From Sinorhizobium americanum (GTDB lineage: Bacteria; Pseudomonadota; Alphaproteobacteria; Rhizobiales; Rhizobiaceae): a stretch of 64,000 bases of DNA. Position 1 is the first letter of the stretch, and the number at the start of each line of letters is the position of its first letter. The position numbers and the translations under genes were made by a program. Below are positions 17,006 through 26,784 of the stretch, in pieces. The stretch lies in assembly GCF_001651855.1 (NCBI RefSeq), contig NZ_LNQC01000045.1, positions 238,923 to 302,922 of the forward strand, given 5' to 3'. The notes under the pieces were generated by a model, which did not search any database, was not told where the DNA came from, and saw nothing but the letters and a program-made list of their open reading frames with translations.

Positions 17006-17736
17006 TGCGCTTCGAAGGAAAGGTTGCGCTGGTCACCGGTGGCCGTTCCGGCATCGGCCAGGCGATTGCCCGGAGATTGCGGGATGAGGGTGCGCGGGTC
17101 TTTACCGCCCAGCGTGGCGAAGATCGGGAGTTCGAGCGTTTTCCGGTCGATTTTGCCGATCCCGCATCGGCGGGCAGCGCGGTCGAAGGCGTGGTCACAG
17201 CCGCTGGGCGGCTCGATGTGCTCGTCAACAATGCGGGCATGATGCAGGAGTCGCTCGCCGAAGACATGCCGCTCGCGGATTGGGAGCGGAACATCGCCGT
17301 CAATCTCACCACGCCCTTCATGCTGATCAAGGCCGCCCTGCCGCATCTGAGAGTGTCAAAGGGTGCCATCGTCAATATCGGCTCGATCGAGGGGCTGGGA
17401 TCGAACCCGAAGCATGCGGCCTATTGTGCGTCCAAGGCCGGCCTTCACGGCCTGACGCGGGCAATCGCGATTGACCACGGAGGCGAGGGCATTCGCTGCA
17501 ACGCCGTCGCGCCGGGGTGGATCGATACGGAACTCAACATGGATTTCATCGAGAGCATGCCGGATCCACAAGCCTTTCGCCGCGAGATTGGTCGCATCCA
17601 TCCGGTTGCGCGGACAGGCACGCCGGAAGAGGTGGCAGCCCTGGTCGCCTGGCTGGCATCGCCGGAAGCCGGTTTTGTCACCGGTCAGGTCTGGACGATC
17701 GATGGTGGGCGCATGGCAAAGCTCAGCCTGCCTTGA
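17005..17736 (+). CDS. SDR family oxidoreductase
   Basis: Second short-chain dehydrogenase of 243 residues, starting in the stop codon of the first. Motifs are [12 protein letters not shown], the catalytic Ser in NIGSIEGLG and YCASKAG with Tyr and Lys. The segment after the first strand is shorter than usual ([19 protein letters not shown]). The identical opening (MRF) and similar layout suggest an old duplication of the previous gene, but the two are well diverged. It is the last gene of the TetR-linked group; about 340 bp without a gene follow. Confidence 0.88.
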   Translation: MRFEGKVALVTGGRSGIGQAIARRLRDEGARVFTAQRGEDREFERFPVDFADPASAGSAVEGVVTAAGRLDVLVNNAGMMQESLAEDMPLADWERNIAVNLTTPFMLIKAALPHLRVSKGAIVNIGSIEGLGSNPKHAAYCASKAGLHGLTRAIAIDHGGEGIRCNAVAPGWIDTELNMDFIESMPDPQAFRREIGRIHPVARTGTPEEVAALVAWLASPEAGFVTGQVWTIDGGRMAKLSLP

Positions 17737-18077
17737 GCGGTTTGTCCGGCGGGGGCTAAGGGGCTAGCCTCGCAGTCTTTGCCGGGTCAGGTCAGCGGCG
17801 TCACGGAATGGCATATAGACGCCCTGGAGCCGGACCTTCCGAGCCATTCCAGCGCGTTCAAGAACTCGAACGTCTACAACGCCGAGCCTTCGCCACGGCG
17901 GATCATGACCCGCTGATCATTGGGCTCAATCTCCGAGACAACGGGCTCCTGGCCCTAATGCGTCTCGCGTTCCAGCGTATTCACGCGGCGCGCTTTATTT
18001 CGGCAAGCGCCAACAGCATTCGCAATGCTGGCTGGCGCTTGCCGGATGCATTCACCTTCGGCGCGCTCTCGAGGACA
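17737..18077. other. Non-coding gap with a strong hairpin
   Basis: No coding sequence is supported here. At 18002-18043 GGCAAGCGCCA and TGGCGCTTGCC are perfect complements, with inner arms AGCATT and AATGCT. The hairpin lies between convergent genes, 35 bp past the stop of the VOC gene, and could terminate either side or be a dispersed intergenic repeat. Confidence 0.5.
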
Positions 18078-18524
18078 TCAACCCTGCGTCGGTCGCCAGT
18101 CGGCCGATGGAATGACGTTGATCATCCACGGGACGCCGAACCTGTCGATCAGCGAACCGAAGCCAGGCGACCAGAAGGTCTCGCCAAAAGGCATCACAGG
18201 CTTGCCTCCTTCGGACAGCTGATCGAACCAGCGTTGGGCCTCGGCTTTGTCCTGCGTGTGCAGAGTGACATCGAAACCGTTCTTGGGCTTGTCGATGTTC
18301 CGAGCCCATTCGACGTCCATGTCGGCGCCCATCAGCGCCTGGTCGCCGACCTCCAGCCAGCAGTGCATCAGCCAATCCTTGTATTTGGGGTCGTTGATCG
18401 GCATGTCGGGCGGGGACTCACCGTAGGAGTGGGCGGCGGTGATCTTGCCGCCCAGAACCTTGGCGTAGAACTCGAACGCCTCGCGGCACTGCCCTTGGAA
18501 ACTCAGGCTGGTGACGATCTTCAT
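18078..18524 (-). CDS. VOC family protein (PhnB/glyoxalase-like)
   Basis: Small protein of 148 residues of the PhnB-like branch of the vicinal-oxygen-chelate fold. Recognisable parts are SLSFQGQCREAFEFYAKVLGGKI, LMHCWLEVGDQALMGADM and the C-terminal FGETFWSPGFGSLIDRFGVPWMINV. The ATG at 18524 lies 7 bp after GAAGGA; an upstream in-frame ATG would add 31 non-family residues. The substrate is unknown, as for most of this group. A perfect 16-bp palindrome 145 bp upstream (18669-18684) suggests repression by a dimeric regulator. Such genes often sit next to ArsR regulators, but none is present here. Confidence 0.88.
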   Translation of the reverse strand: MKIVTSLSFQGQCREAFEFYAKVLGGKITAAHSYGESPPDMPINDPKYKDWLMHCWLEVGDQALMGADMDVEWARNIDKPKNGFDVTLHTQDKAEAQRWFDQLSEGGKPVMPFGETFWSPGFGSLIDRFGVPWMINVIPSADWRPTQG

Positions 18525-18668
18525 GATTGCGTCCTTCTCGTCGTAGTCATTCGAATTCGCGATGGAAACGGCAGGTGTGGGCAATCTCAGGGCATCTGTC
18601 GGCACTTGCGACTGCATAGCCGTCGTGAGGCGAGTCCTCCCGTAGCCGTTTTCATCCTTGACGATCTA

Positions 18669-18684
18669 ACGTTGATATCAACGT
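18669..18684. promoter_or_regulatory. Perfect 16-bp palindrome upstream of the VOC gene
   Basis: ACGTTGATATCAACGT reads the same on both strands. It lies in the 450-bp gap between the VOC gene and the giant repeat gene, 145 bp before the VOC ATG. It has the shape of an ArsR, TetR or MarR operator. Confidence 0.5.
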
Positions 18685-18922
18685 AAATGATCTCGGGTGT
18701 CAACCTGAAGGATGCGATTTTCAACAGACAGAAACTGCCGCCGGTCTTCTGCGAGGTCGGCCTCGGCTCGGCAATCTGGAGCGGCGCTTGTCCGCGAGCT
18801 CGATTTTGGTGGGGTGTTCATCAACGGCGTGGTCGTGTGCAAGGCGTCGGCTTGTTCGCACCTCGTCAGGCAAGCGGCGCCAGCGCTCGTGTCACGTCAC
18901 GCAAGGCTCCGGACAAATTGCA

Positions 18923-18952
18923 ACGGCCCCGCCTCGGTGGAGGCGGGGCCGT
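18923..18952 (-). terminator. Terminator of the 1687-residue repeat-protein gene
   Basis: ACGGCCCCGCCT (18923-18934) and AGGCGGGGCCGT (18941-18952) form a perfect 12-bp GC-rich stem with a 6-nt loop, 25 bp beyond the stop of the leftward giant gene. The minus strand continues TGCAATTTG, a weak T-run. Confidence 0.7.
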
Positions 18953-18976
18953 AAGCTCGATCAAATCAGGCTTGGA

Positions 18977-21900
18977 TTAGATGGCCTGGTATGCCGCGAT
19001 GATCGCTTCCACCTGCGAGCCGTCCAGTGCATCCACCTGGGTCGTGGTGACCGCCAGCAACTGATCGCTGGAGAGGCTCATGATGTCGTCCGTGGACAGG
19101 CCGGCCAGTGCACTCGTGCTGATCGCAGCGATGTCAGCGGTCGAGAAGGTCGCGATGTCATCGGTCGACAGGGCCGCGATGTCGGCCGAGTCCAGCGCCG
19201 CGACCTGCGCCGAGGTCAGCGCCTCGACCTGATCGGTGCTCATCGCGTCGATCTGGTCGGAACTCAGGGCGCCGATGACTTTGGTGCTCAGGGCTGCGAC
19301 CTGGTCGGTGGTGAGTGCCGCGACATTGTCCGTCGAGAGCGCCGCCAGTTGCGTCGAGGTGAGCGCCCCGATCTGGGCCGAGGTGAGCGCTGCGACCTGA
19401 TCCGAGGTGAGCGCCCCGATCTGCGCGGTGGAGAGTGCTGCGACCTGGGTGGTCTTCAGCGCCGCAGCCTGGTCGGTCGAAAGCGCCGCCAGGTTGTCGG
19501 TGGAAAGACCCGTCAGCGCAGTGACCGTAATTGCGGCGATGTCGGCAGTCGAGAAGGTCCCGATATCTTCGGATGCGAAGGCAGCGAGCTGCGCCGAGCC
19601 GAGCGCGGCCACTTGTGCAGTGGTCAGCGCCTCAGCCTGAGCGGAGCTCATGGCGTCGATCTGGATCGAAGTGAGAGCTGCGACCGTCTTCGAGTTCAGC
19701 GCCGCGACCTGGTCTGTGGAGAGCGCCGCGATGTTATCGGTGGAAAGCACCGCAATCTGCGTGGAGCTCAGGGTTCCGACCTGGGACGTGGTGAGCGCCA
19801 CGACCTGGTCCGACGTCAGGGCGGCGATCTGGGCGGTCTTCAGCACTGCGATCTGGCCGGTCTTCAGTGCTGCCGCCTGGTCGGTCGACAGTGCCGCGAC
19901 ATTGTCGGTTGTCAAACCGGACAGGGCAGTCGCGGTGATCGCAGCAATCTCGGCCGTCGAGAACGTCGCGATGTCCTCGGAGGCCAGAGCCGCAATGTCG
20001 GCCGAGTCGAGCGCCGCGATTTGGGCGGAGGTCAGAGCCTCGGCCTGATCGGACGTCAGCGCCCCGATCTGGGCCGAGCTCAGGGCTGCGACCGTCTTCG
20101 AGTTCAGCGCTGCCACCTGATCGGTGGAGAGCGCTGCGACATTGTCGGTGGAGAGCGCCGAAATCTGCGTCGAAGTCAGGGCTGCCACCTGCGACGAGGT
20201 GAGCGCCACGACATGGTCCGACGTCAGCGCGGCGATCTGGGCGGTCTTCAGCGCCACGACCTGGGTCGTCTTCAGCGCTGCGGCCTGATCGGTGGAGAGA
20301 GCCGCGACATTGTCGGTGCTAAGACCGGCCAGCGCCGTGACGGTGATCGCCGCAATGTCGGCGGTCGAGAAGCCGGCGAGATCCTCCGAGGCCAGAGCCG
20401 CAAGCTGCGTCGAGGTGAGCGCCGCCACCTGGGCTGTGGTCAGGGCCTCGGCCTGATCGGAAGTCAGTGCTTCGATCTGCACCGAAGTGAGCGCTGCGAC
20501 GCTCTTCGAGTTGAGCGCTGCGACCTGGTCGGTCGAGAGCGCGGCGACATTGTCGGTCGACAGCGCCTTCACCTGCGTCGAGGTCAGGGCTCCGACCTGC
20601 GACGAGGTGAGCGCCACGACCTGATCCGAGGTAAGCGCCCCGATCTGCGCGGTGGAGAGTGCCGCGACCTGGCTGGTCTTCAGGGCGGCAGCCTGGTCGG
20701 TCGAAAGGGCCGCCAGATTGTCGGTGGAGAGGCCCGTCAGCGCGGTGACCGAGATTGCCGCGATATCGGCGGTCGAGAAGGTCCCGAGATCCTCGGAGGC
20801 GAAGGCGGCGAGCTGCGCCGAGCCGAGCGCGGCCACCTGTGCCGTGGTCAGAGCCTCAGCCTGATCGGAGCTGAGCGCGTCGATCTGGGTCGAGGTGAGA
20901 GCTGCGACCGTCTTCGAGTTGAGTGCCGCAACCTGATCGGTGGAAAGCGCCGCGACGTTGTCGGTCGAGAGCCCCGAAACCTGCGTCGAGCTCAAGGCTC
21001 CGACCTGGGACGTGGTCAGCGCCACGATCTGGTCCGAGGTGAGGGCGGCGATCTGGGCGGTTTTCAGCGCCGCGATCTGGGTGGTCTTCAAGGCAGCGGC
21101 CTGATCCGTGGACAGTGCCGCGACATTGTCGGTCGAGAGGCCTGCAAGCGCCGCGACGGTGATGGCCGCAATGTCTGTCGTCGAGAAGGTCGCGATATCT
21201 TCCGAGGCCAGGGCGCCAAGCTGGGCCATGGTCAAGGCGCCGACCTGCGCCGAGGTCAGCGCTTCGAGCTGATCGGAGCTCATCGCATCGATCTGCACCG
21301 TCGACAGGGACGCTAGCGTCTTGGTGTTGAGCGCCGCGACCTGATCGGTGGTGAGTGCCGAGAGGCTGTCTGTGGTGATCGCAGACGCTTGCGTCGAGGT
21401 CAGCGCACCGATCTGAGTGGTGCTCAGGGCGGCGATCTGATCCGAGGTGAGGGCGGCGATCTGGGTGCTCTTCAGCGCTGCGACCTGGGTCGTCTTCAGT
21501 GCTGCCGCCTGATCGGTCGAGAGTGCCGCGACATTGTCGGTGGAGAGGCCGGCGAGCGCTGTGACCGAGATTGCGGCAATGTCGGCGGTCGAGAAGGCTG
21601 CGATATCTTCCGAAGCCAGGGCAGAGAGCTGTGTCGAGCTGAGCGCGCCGACAAGAACCGAGGTCAGCGCCTCGACCTGAGTGGAGCTGAGCGCGCCGAT
21701 CTGTGCCGTGCTCAGGGCCGCGACAGTCTTCGAGTTCAGCGCCGCCACCTGGTCGGTGGAGAGTGCCGCGATATTGTCGGTGCTGATTGCGGACACCTGT
21801 GACGAGGTCAGCGCTGCGACCTGGGAGGAACTCAGCGCCACGATCTGGTCCGAGGTGAGCGCGGCGATCTGGGCGGTCTTCAGCGCGGCAACCTGGGTGG

Positions 21901-24040
21901 TCTTCAGCGCTGCGGCCTGATCGGTGGAGAGCGCCGCGACATTGTCGGTGGAAAGACCGGTCAGGGCCGTGACGGTGATTGCCGCAATGTCGGCGGTCGA
22001 GAAGCCGGCGATGTCCTCCGAGGCAAAGGCGGCGATCTGCGTCGAGCCGAGCGATGCGACTTGCGCCGTGGTCAGAGCTTCTGCTTGATCCGAAGTCAGG
22101 GCCTCGACCTGCGTGGAGCTGAGCGCCGCTACCGTCTTCGAGTTCAAGGCGGCGACCTGATCGGTGGAGAGGGCGGCAACATTGTCGGTGGAGAGCGCCT
22201 TAACCTGCGTCGAGGTCAGGGCGCCGACCTGCGACGAGGTGAGCGCCACGACCTGGTCCGAGGTGAGGGCGGCAATCTGCGTGGACTTCAGTGCCGCGAC
22301 CTGGCTGGTCTTCAGCGCTGCGGCCTGGTCGGTGGAGAGAGCGGCGACATTGTCGGTGCTAAGCCCGGCCAGCGCCGTGACGGTGATCGCCGCAATGTCG
22401 GCGGTCGAGAAGGCAGCGATATCCTCCGAGGCGAAAGCCGCAATCTGCGTCGAGGTGAGCGCGGCCACCTGGGCCGTGGTCAGAGCCTCGGCCTGGTCGG
22501 AGGTGAGCGCGCCGATCTGTGCCGAGCTCAGAGCTGCAACGGTCTTCGAATTCAGCGACGCGACTTGATCGGTGGAGAGGGCGGCGACATTGTCGGTGGA
22601 GAGCGCCGAAATCTGCGTGGAGCTCAGGGCGCCGACCTGGGACGAGGTGAGGGCCACCACCTGATCGGAGGTGAGGGCAGCGATCTGCGCCGTCTTCAGC
22701 GCGGCAATCTGCGAGGTCTTCAGCGCTGCGGCCTGGTCGGTCGACAGTGCGGCGACATTATCCGTAGAGAGACCCGCCAGGGCGGTCGCGGTGATTGCCG
22801 CAATCTCCGAGGTCGAGAACGTTCCGATATCCTCGGAAGCCAGCGCGGCAATATCGGCCGAATCCAATGCGGCGATCTGAACGGCGGACAGAGCGTCGAC
22901 CTGATCGGAGGTCAGCGCGCCGATCTGTGCCGAGCTCAGGGCTGCGACGGTCTTGGAGTTGAGCGCTGCGACCTGATCGGTGGAGAGCGCTGCGACATTG
23001 TCGGTGGAGAGCGCCGAAATCTGCGTCGAAGTTAGAACGCCGACCTGCGACGAGGTGAGCGCCACGACCTGATCGGAGGTGAGGGCGGCGATCTGGGCGG
23101 TCTTCAGCGCCGCGACCTGGGTGGTCTTCAGCGCTGCGGCCTGGTCGGTGGAGAGCGCCGCGACATTGTCGGTGCCAAGCCCGGCCAGCGCCGTGACAGT
23201 GATCGCTGCAATGTCCGCGGTCGAGAAGGAGGCGATATCCTCCGAGGCCAGGGCCGCAAGCTGCGTCGAGGTGAGCGCCGCCACCTGGGCAGTGGTCAGG
23301 GCCTCGGCCTGATCGGAAGTCAGCGCTTCGATCTGTGCCGAAGTCAGCGCCGCGACGGTCTTCGAGTTGAGCGCTGGGACCTGGTCGGTGGAGAGGGCGG
23401 CGATGTTGTGAGTTGAGAGTGCCTTTACCTGTGTCGAGCTCAGGACGGCGACCTGCGAAGTGCTGAGCGCGCCGATCTGGTCCGACGTGAGGGCGGCGAT
23501 CTGGGTCGTCTTCAGCGCTGCAACCTGGGTGGTCTTCAGGGCAGCGGCTTGGTCGGTCGACAGTGCCGCGAGATTGTCGGTCGAGAGACCCGCGAGTGCC
23601 GTGGCGGAAATCGCTGCGACCTCGGCGGTCGAGAAGGCCGTGATGTCTTCCGAGGCCAAAGCCGCAATCTGCGTCGAGGTGAGCGCGGCCACTTGCGACG
23701 TGGTCAGCGCCTCGGCCTGGTCGGACGTCAGGCCGCCTATCTGTGTCGAGCTGAGCGCCGCCACCTGCGACGTCGCCAGGCTTGCGATCTTGGCCGCATC
23801 AATGGCTGCCAGTTGGTCGAGGCTGATGCCGGCGACCGAGGTTGCGGCAATGGCGCTCAGTTGTGCGGTGGAGAAGATCGCGACATCTTCCGTATCGAGC
23901 GCCGCGATCTGGGTCGAGGAGAGCGCCTTGACCTGAGCAGTGGTCATAGCCGCGACGTCTTCCGTAGTCAGGGAGGCAACTGCGGAGGTCGAGAGATTTT
24001 TAATCTGGGTGACGCTCAGAGAAGAGATGATGGAAGTCAT
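18977..24040 (-). CDS. Giant Ser/Thr-rich octapeptide-repeat protein (1687 aa)
   Basis: I do not recognise an established name for this gene. The product is almost wholly a tandem octad, consensus A-L-S/T-S/T-x-Q-V/I-x, about 210 copies. Thirteen marker octads of type x-F-S-T-A-D-I-A occur; from the second to the last they are spaced 17 octads apart (136 residues, 408 bp). No cysteine or membrane segment is seen, and the N-terminus (MTSIISSLSVTQIKNLST) is not a standard signal peptide. The C-terminus (DGSQVEAIIAAYQAI) resembles that of its paralogue at 29657-36733, which hints at a C-terminal secretion signal. Each octad could form a short capped helix (S/T-x-x-Q) or a beta-solenoid rung. Downstream is a terminator; on the other side lies the glycosylation cassette, transcribed divergently. 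Confidence 0.85.
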   Translation of the reverse strand: MTSIISSLSVTQIKNLSTSAVASLTTEDVAAMTTAQVKALSSTQIAALDTEDVAIFSTAQLSAIAATSVAGISLDQLAAIDAAKIASLATSQVAALSSTQIGGLTSDQAEALTTSQVAALTSTQIAALASEDITAFSTAEVAAISATALAGLSTDNLAALSTDQAAALKTTQVAALKTTQIAALTSDQIGALSTSQVAVLSSTQVKALSTHNIAALSTDQVPALNSKTVAALTSAQIEALTSDQAEALTTAQVAALTSTQLAALASEDIASFSTADIAAITVTALAGLGTDNVAALSTDQAAALKTTQVAALKTAQIAALTSDQVVALTSSQVGVLTSTQISALSTDNVAALSTDQVAALNSKTVAALSSAQIGALTSDQVDALSAVQIAALDSADIAALASEDIGTFSTSEIAAITATALAGLSTDNVAALSTDQAAALKTSQIAALKTAQIAALTSDQVVALTSSQVGALSSTQISALSTDNVAALSTDQVASLNSKTVAALSSAQIGALTSDQAEALTTAQVAALTSTQIAAFASEDIAAFSTADIAAITVTALAGLSTDNVAALSTDQAAALKTSQVAALKSTQIAALTSDQVVALTSSQVGALTSTQVKALSTDNVAALSTDQVAALNSKTVAALSSTQVEALTSDQAEALTTAQVASLGSTQIAAFASEDIAGFSTADIAAITVTALTGLSTDNVAALSTDQAAALKTTQVAALKTAQIAALTSDQIVALSSSQVAALTSSQVSAISTDNIAALSTDQVAALNSKTVAALSTAQIGALSSTQVEALTSVLVGALSSTQLSALASEDIAAFSTADIAAISVTALAGLSTDNVAALSTDQAAALKTTQVAALKSTQIAALTSDQIAALSTTQIGALTSTQASAITTDSLSALTTDQVAALNTKTLASLSTVQIDAMSSDQLEALTSAQVGALTMAQLGALASEDIATFSTTDIAAITVAALAGLSTDNVAALSTDQAAALKTTQIAALKTAQIAALTSDQIVALTTSQVGALSSTQVSGLSTDNVAALSTDQVAALNSKTVAALTSTQIDALSSDQAEALTTAQVAALGSAQLAAFASEDLGTFSTADIAAISVTALTGLSTDNLAALSTDQAAALKTSQVAALSTAQIGALTSDQVVALTSSQVGALTSTQVKALSTDNVAALSTDQVAALNSKSVAALTSVQIEALTSDQAEALTTAQVAALTSTQLAALASEDLAGFSTADIAAITVTALAGLSTDNVAALSTDQAAALKTTQVVALKTAQIAALTSDHVVALTSSQVAALTSTQISALSTDNVAALSTDQVAALNSKTVAALSSAQIGALTSDQAEALTSAQIAALDSADIAALASEDIATFSTAEIAAITATALSGLTTDNVAALSTDQAAALKTGQIAVLKTAQIAALTSDQVVALTTSQVGTLSSTQIAVLSTDNIAALSTDQVAALNSKTVAALTSIQIDAMSSAQAEALTTAQVAALGSAQLAAFASEDIGTFSTADIAAITVTALTGLSTDNLAALSTDQAAALKTTQVAALSTAQIGALTSDQVAALTSAQIGALTSTQLAALSTDNVAALTTDQVAALSTKVIGALSSDQIDAMSTDQVEALTSAQVAALDSADIAALSTDDIATFSTADIAAISTSALAGLSTDDIMSLSSDQLLAVTTTQVDALDGSQVEAIIAAYQAI
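19120..23900 (-). repeat. Tandem 408-bp higher-order repeat array (17 octads per unit)
   Basis: Near-identical blocks recur at exact multiples of 408 bp: the GCCGTGACGGTGAT block near 21968 recurs 408 bp later near 22376, and the block at 20321-20345 recurs at 22361-22385, 2040 bp (five units) away. About eleven full units are present plus a 10-octad unit at the N-terminal end. Third-position differences between units show the copies have been diverging while keeping protein periodicity. Confidence 0.85.
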
Positions 24041-24699
24041 GGACGCGAGCCTTCAAAGTTAATCGCTTGTGGAACTAACCCGTTGGCGCCGACCGTGCGA
24101 CAAGCGCTGGGAACCCTAGAGGGTCCAAGCGCGTGATGCGTGCGACCACATGCGACGCCCGTCCACCCCGGACGCGAAGACCAGCTTCGGCTGTCGAACC
24201 GTCCTGATGGGCGAAATATCGGGTTGAGGGACATGGCTCGCGTGAGCCCTAGCGTTCGGAAAGCTTCATGCAGACAGGACGATCGCGTCCTATTTCCTAC
24301 GCCAATGAATGAAACCTTCCCTGGTCGAGATCGGTTTCGTCATCTTCGCCGCAGCCTCATCCGGCGGTTGCTGACTGCGGTACTCGGTTACTACGACTAG
24401 CTACGAAAGTTAAAGTTTTAGTTAACGGGCAGGTCAAACAAATGCCGCAATGCTCGACCGCACGCCCGCCGCAGACGCGACGATTCGGGAACAGGCGCAC
24501 GTCCGGATGCGACGCTACACATCGAATCGGCCCTTCGCAATATTCAGGGGAACCTAAAATGCATGTCGGCCTTGAGGAATTGGTACCGAAACCGCGGGAC
24601 GGCGCAAGCCCAAGGCAAGCTAGTCGGGTTAATGGCGTAAAACAGCATTCGAAGATGTTCTCAGAGTCGGCCGCCAACTCGCCTGTCAGTGGGATTTCC
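24041..24699. other. Divergent intergenic region before the glycosylation cassette
   Basis: About 660 bp between the start of the leftward giant gene and the chosen start of the GT41 gene. The leftward ATG at 24040 has GAAGG 12 bp upstream. A lower-GC tract near 24395-24435 (AAAGTTAAAGTTTTAGTTAAC) is a likely promoter location for the rightward operon. No convincing coding sequence is seen. Confidence 0.4.
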
Positions 24700-26754
24700 A
24701 TGACCATCTACACTCATCTCGCCGCGGATCCTGCTTCGCCACTTGCCGGCTTTCTGGAAAGGGCGCGACAGCAGCGTCTCCCCCTGACGGAATTGTTCCA
24801 GTTTGCAGAAAGCTTCAATGCCGCCGGGCAGAGGGCGCAGGCTGCCGAACTCTACAAGTCCTGGATCGCCTACAACGATACCAATCCGCTGCTTCATCTC
24901 GTCTACTTCAACTACTCCGTCACGCTCCGGCAGCTGGGCGATCTGGCCGGCTCGATTCATGCGTTGCGCGCCTGTCTGAAGCTCGAACCGCGCTTCGGCC
25001 AGGGCCACATCAATCTCGGCCGCGCGCTCGAGGATGCCGGCCTGACGGGCCAGGCGATCCAACAATGGCAGGTCTATGCCGAGGCGACCTCCGAGATCAC
25101 GCCCGAGCGAGCTGCGCATCGGCTGATGGTCCTCCAGCATATGGGCCGTGTGCTCGAGAATGCCGGCCTCATGGAGGAAGCGGAAAACACCCTCTGGAAG
25201 GCAATCGAGCTGAGGCCGGACAAGACCGAGGCCGGTCAGCATTGGACCTCGCTGCGGCAACGCCAATGCAAATGGCCGACATTGGTCCCGTCGGAGTATG
25301 TTTCGCATCGGCAACTGCTCGATGCGCTCTCGCCCTTGACCCTCGCCTGCTATGCCGACGATCCGGTCTTCCAGCTCGCCAAGGCCTATCGCTACTGCAA
25401 GTCGCTGGTCGGCCGCCCCGATCTTGCCGGCTTCCCGAGGCTTCAGCCTCGGCACAAATCCGGCACCGGGCAGAGATTGCGCGTCGGCTATGTGTCGTCG
25501 GACCTGCGCGATCACGCGGTCGGCTTCGCGCTCAGCGAAGTCTTCGAGACGCACGACAAGGACAGCGTCGAGATCTATGCCTATTACTGCGGCGAAGCAC
25601 GGACGGGCGACGCGACGCAGACGCGGATGATGGCCGCCATCGACTGCTGGCGCGATATTTCCGCCGTCAGTGACAGCGACGCCGCAAAGCAGATCGTCGC
25701 CGACGAAATCGACATCCTCGTCGATGTCAACGGCTATACGAAACATGCCCGCACCAAAATCTTCGCCTATCGGCCGGCCCCGGTGATTGTCAGCTTCTGC
25801 GGCTATCCGGGTACGATGGGCAGCCCTTTCCACCAATATGTCATTGCCGACGAGCAGATCATCCCGCCGGAAAACGAGATCTACTATTCGGAAAAGGTGC
25901 TGAGGATCCCTTGCAACCAGCCCGTTGACCGGAAGCGGCAGATCGCGCCGCGGCCGAGCCGGGCCGAAGCGGGACTGCCCGAGGATGCCTTCATCTTCGC
26001 CTGCTTCAACGGAATGCAGAAGATCACCGCCGCTTGCTTCGACCGCTGGATGGCGATTCTTGCCGCGACCCCCGGCAGCTTCCTCTGGCTGCTCGGCGGC
26101 GGCGAGGATGTCGATCAGCGCCTCAAGCAGGCGGCCGAACAGCGCGGCGTGTCGTCCGAGCGCCTGATCTTCGCTTCGAAGGCTCCCAATCCCAAGCATC
26201 TGGCCCGCATCGGATTGGCCGATCTCTTCCTCGACACCTTCCCCTATGGAGCGCATTCCACCGCTGGCGACGCGCTGACCATGGGATTGCCGGTGCTGAC
26301 ATTCCCCGGCAACGGCTTCGCATCGCGGTTCTGCTCGAGCATCGTTGCCGCGGCCGGCGTGCCGGAGCTCATTTGCGACGGACCCGACGACTTCGTCCAG
26401 AAGGCGATCGCGTTTGCGCGGGACCGTCAGGGCCTCGCCGCGGTCCGGCAGGCGCTGGAGAGCCGGCGCGACGCCAGCGTATTGCGCGACATCCCGGCGC
26501 TGGTCCGGCGCCTCGAGGAACTGTTCTGGCAGATGCAGGGCGAGTGCGAACGCGGCGAAACGCCTGTGCCCGATCTCGGCAATCTCGATATCTACTACGA
26601 GGTCGGAGCGGAGATCATGAAGGAGAACGTGGAGTTCGTCGACAGTGCCGCCTATCGGCAGCGTTATGTCGAGAAACTGGCCGAGTGGCACGCCTTTGCG
26701 CCGATCCCGTTCGACTCCCGCCTGTGGACAGCGTCGGCGGCCGGCGCGCGCTGA
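24700..26754 (+). CDS. TPR-containing GT41 glycosyltransferase, O-GlcNAc transferase-like
   Basis: Predicted cytosolic protein O-glycosyltransferase, 684 residues from the ATG at 24700 (GTGGGA upstream; 24559 with AGGGGA is a possible longer start). TPR-like helices occupy about residues 30-180 (SIHALRACLKLEPRFGQGHINLGRALEDAGL, ENTLWKAIELRPDKTEA). The catalytic part begins near 260 with RVGYVSSDLRDHAVGF, then GYPGTMGSPFHQYVIAD, CFNGMQKI (about 434-441) and LFLDTFPYGAHSTAGDAL with His about 519. This order matches bacterial homologues of eukaryotic OGT (SPINDLY-like family), which transfer sugars to Ser/Thr. Two Ser/Thr-rich giant proteins flank the operon and are plausible acceptors. It is followed by a second glycosyltransferase-like gene and UDP-galactopyranose mutase. 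Confidence 0.85.
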   Translation: MTIYTHLAADPASPLAGFLERARQQRLPLTELFQFAESFNAAGQRAQAAELYKSWIAYNDTNPLLHLVYFNYSVTLRQLGDLAGSIHALRACLKLEPRFGQGHINLGRALEDAGLTGQAIQQWQVYAEATSEITPERAAHRLMVLQHMGRVLENAGLMEEAENTLWKAIELRPDKTEAGQHWTSLRQRQCKWPTLVPSEYVSHRQLLDALSPLTLACYADDPVFQLAKAYRYCKSLVGRPDLAGFPRLQPRHKSGTGQRLRVGYVSSDLRDHAVGFALSEVFETHDKDSVEIYAYYCGEARTGDATQTRMMAAIDCWRDISAVSDSDAAKQIVADEIDILVDVNGYTKHARTKIFAYRPAPVIVSFCGYPGTMGSPFHQYVIADEQIIPPENEIYYSEKVLRIPCNQPVDRKRQIAPRPSRAEAGLPEDAFIFACFNGMQKITAACFDRWMAILAATPGSFLWLLGGGEDVDQRLKQAAEQRGVSSERLIFASKAPNPKHLARIGLADLFLDTFPYGAHSTAGDALTMGLPVLTFPGNGFASRFCSSIVAAAGVPELICDGPDDFVQKAIAFARDRQGLAAVRQALESRRDASVLRDIPALVRRLEELFWQMQGECERGETPVPDLGNLDIYYEVGAEIMKENVEFVDSAAYRQRYVEKLAEWHAFAPIPFDSRLWTASAAGAR

Positions 26755-26784
26755 GCGGCACTAATTCCAGACAGTGAGGATGAT

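Noticed and set aside
18788..23936. Very long open frames antisense to the 1687-residue repeat gene (for example 842 residues starting at 18788)
   Set aside because: They arise because the repeat is free of stops in the complementary frames. Their translations (RRGQ-x-x-DL repeats) lack starts with ribosome sites, and the opposite strand has paralogue support and conserved ends.
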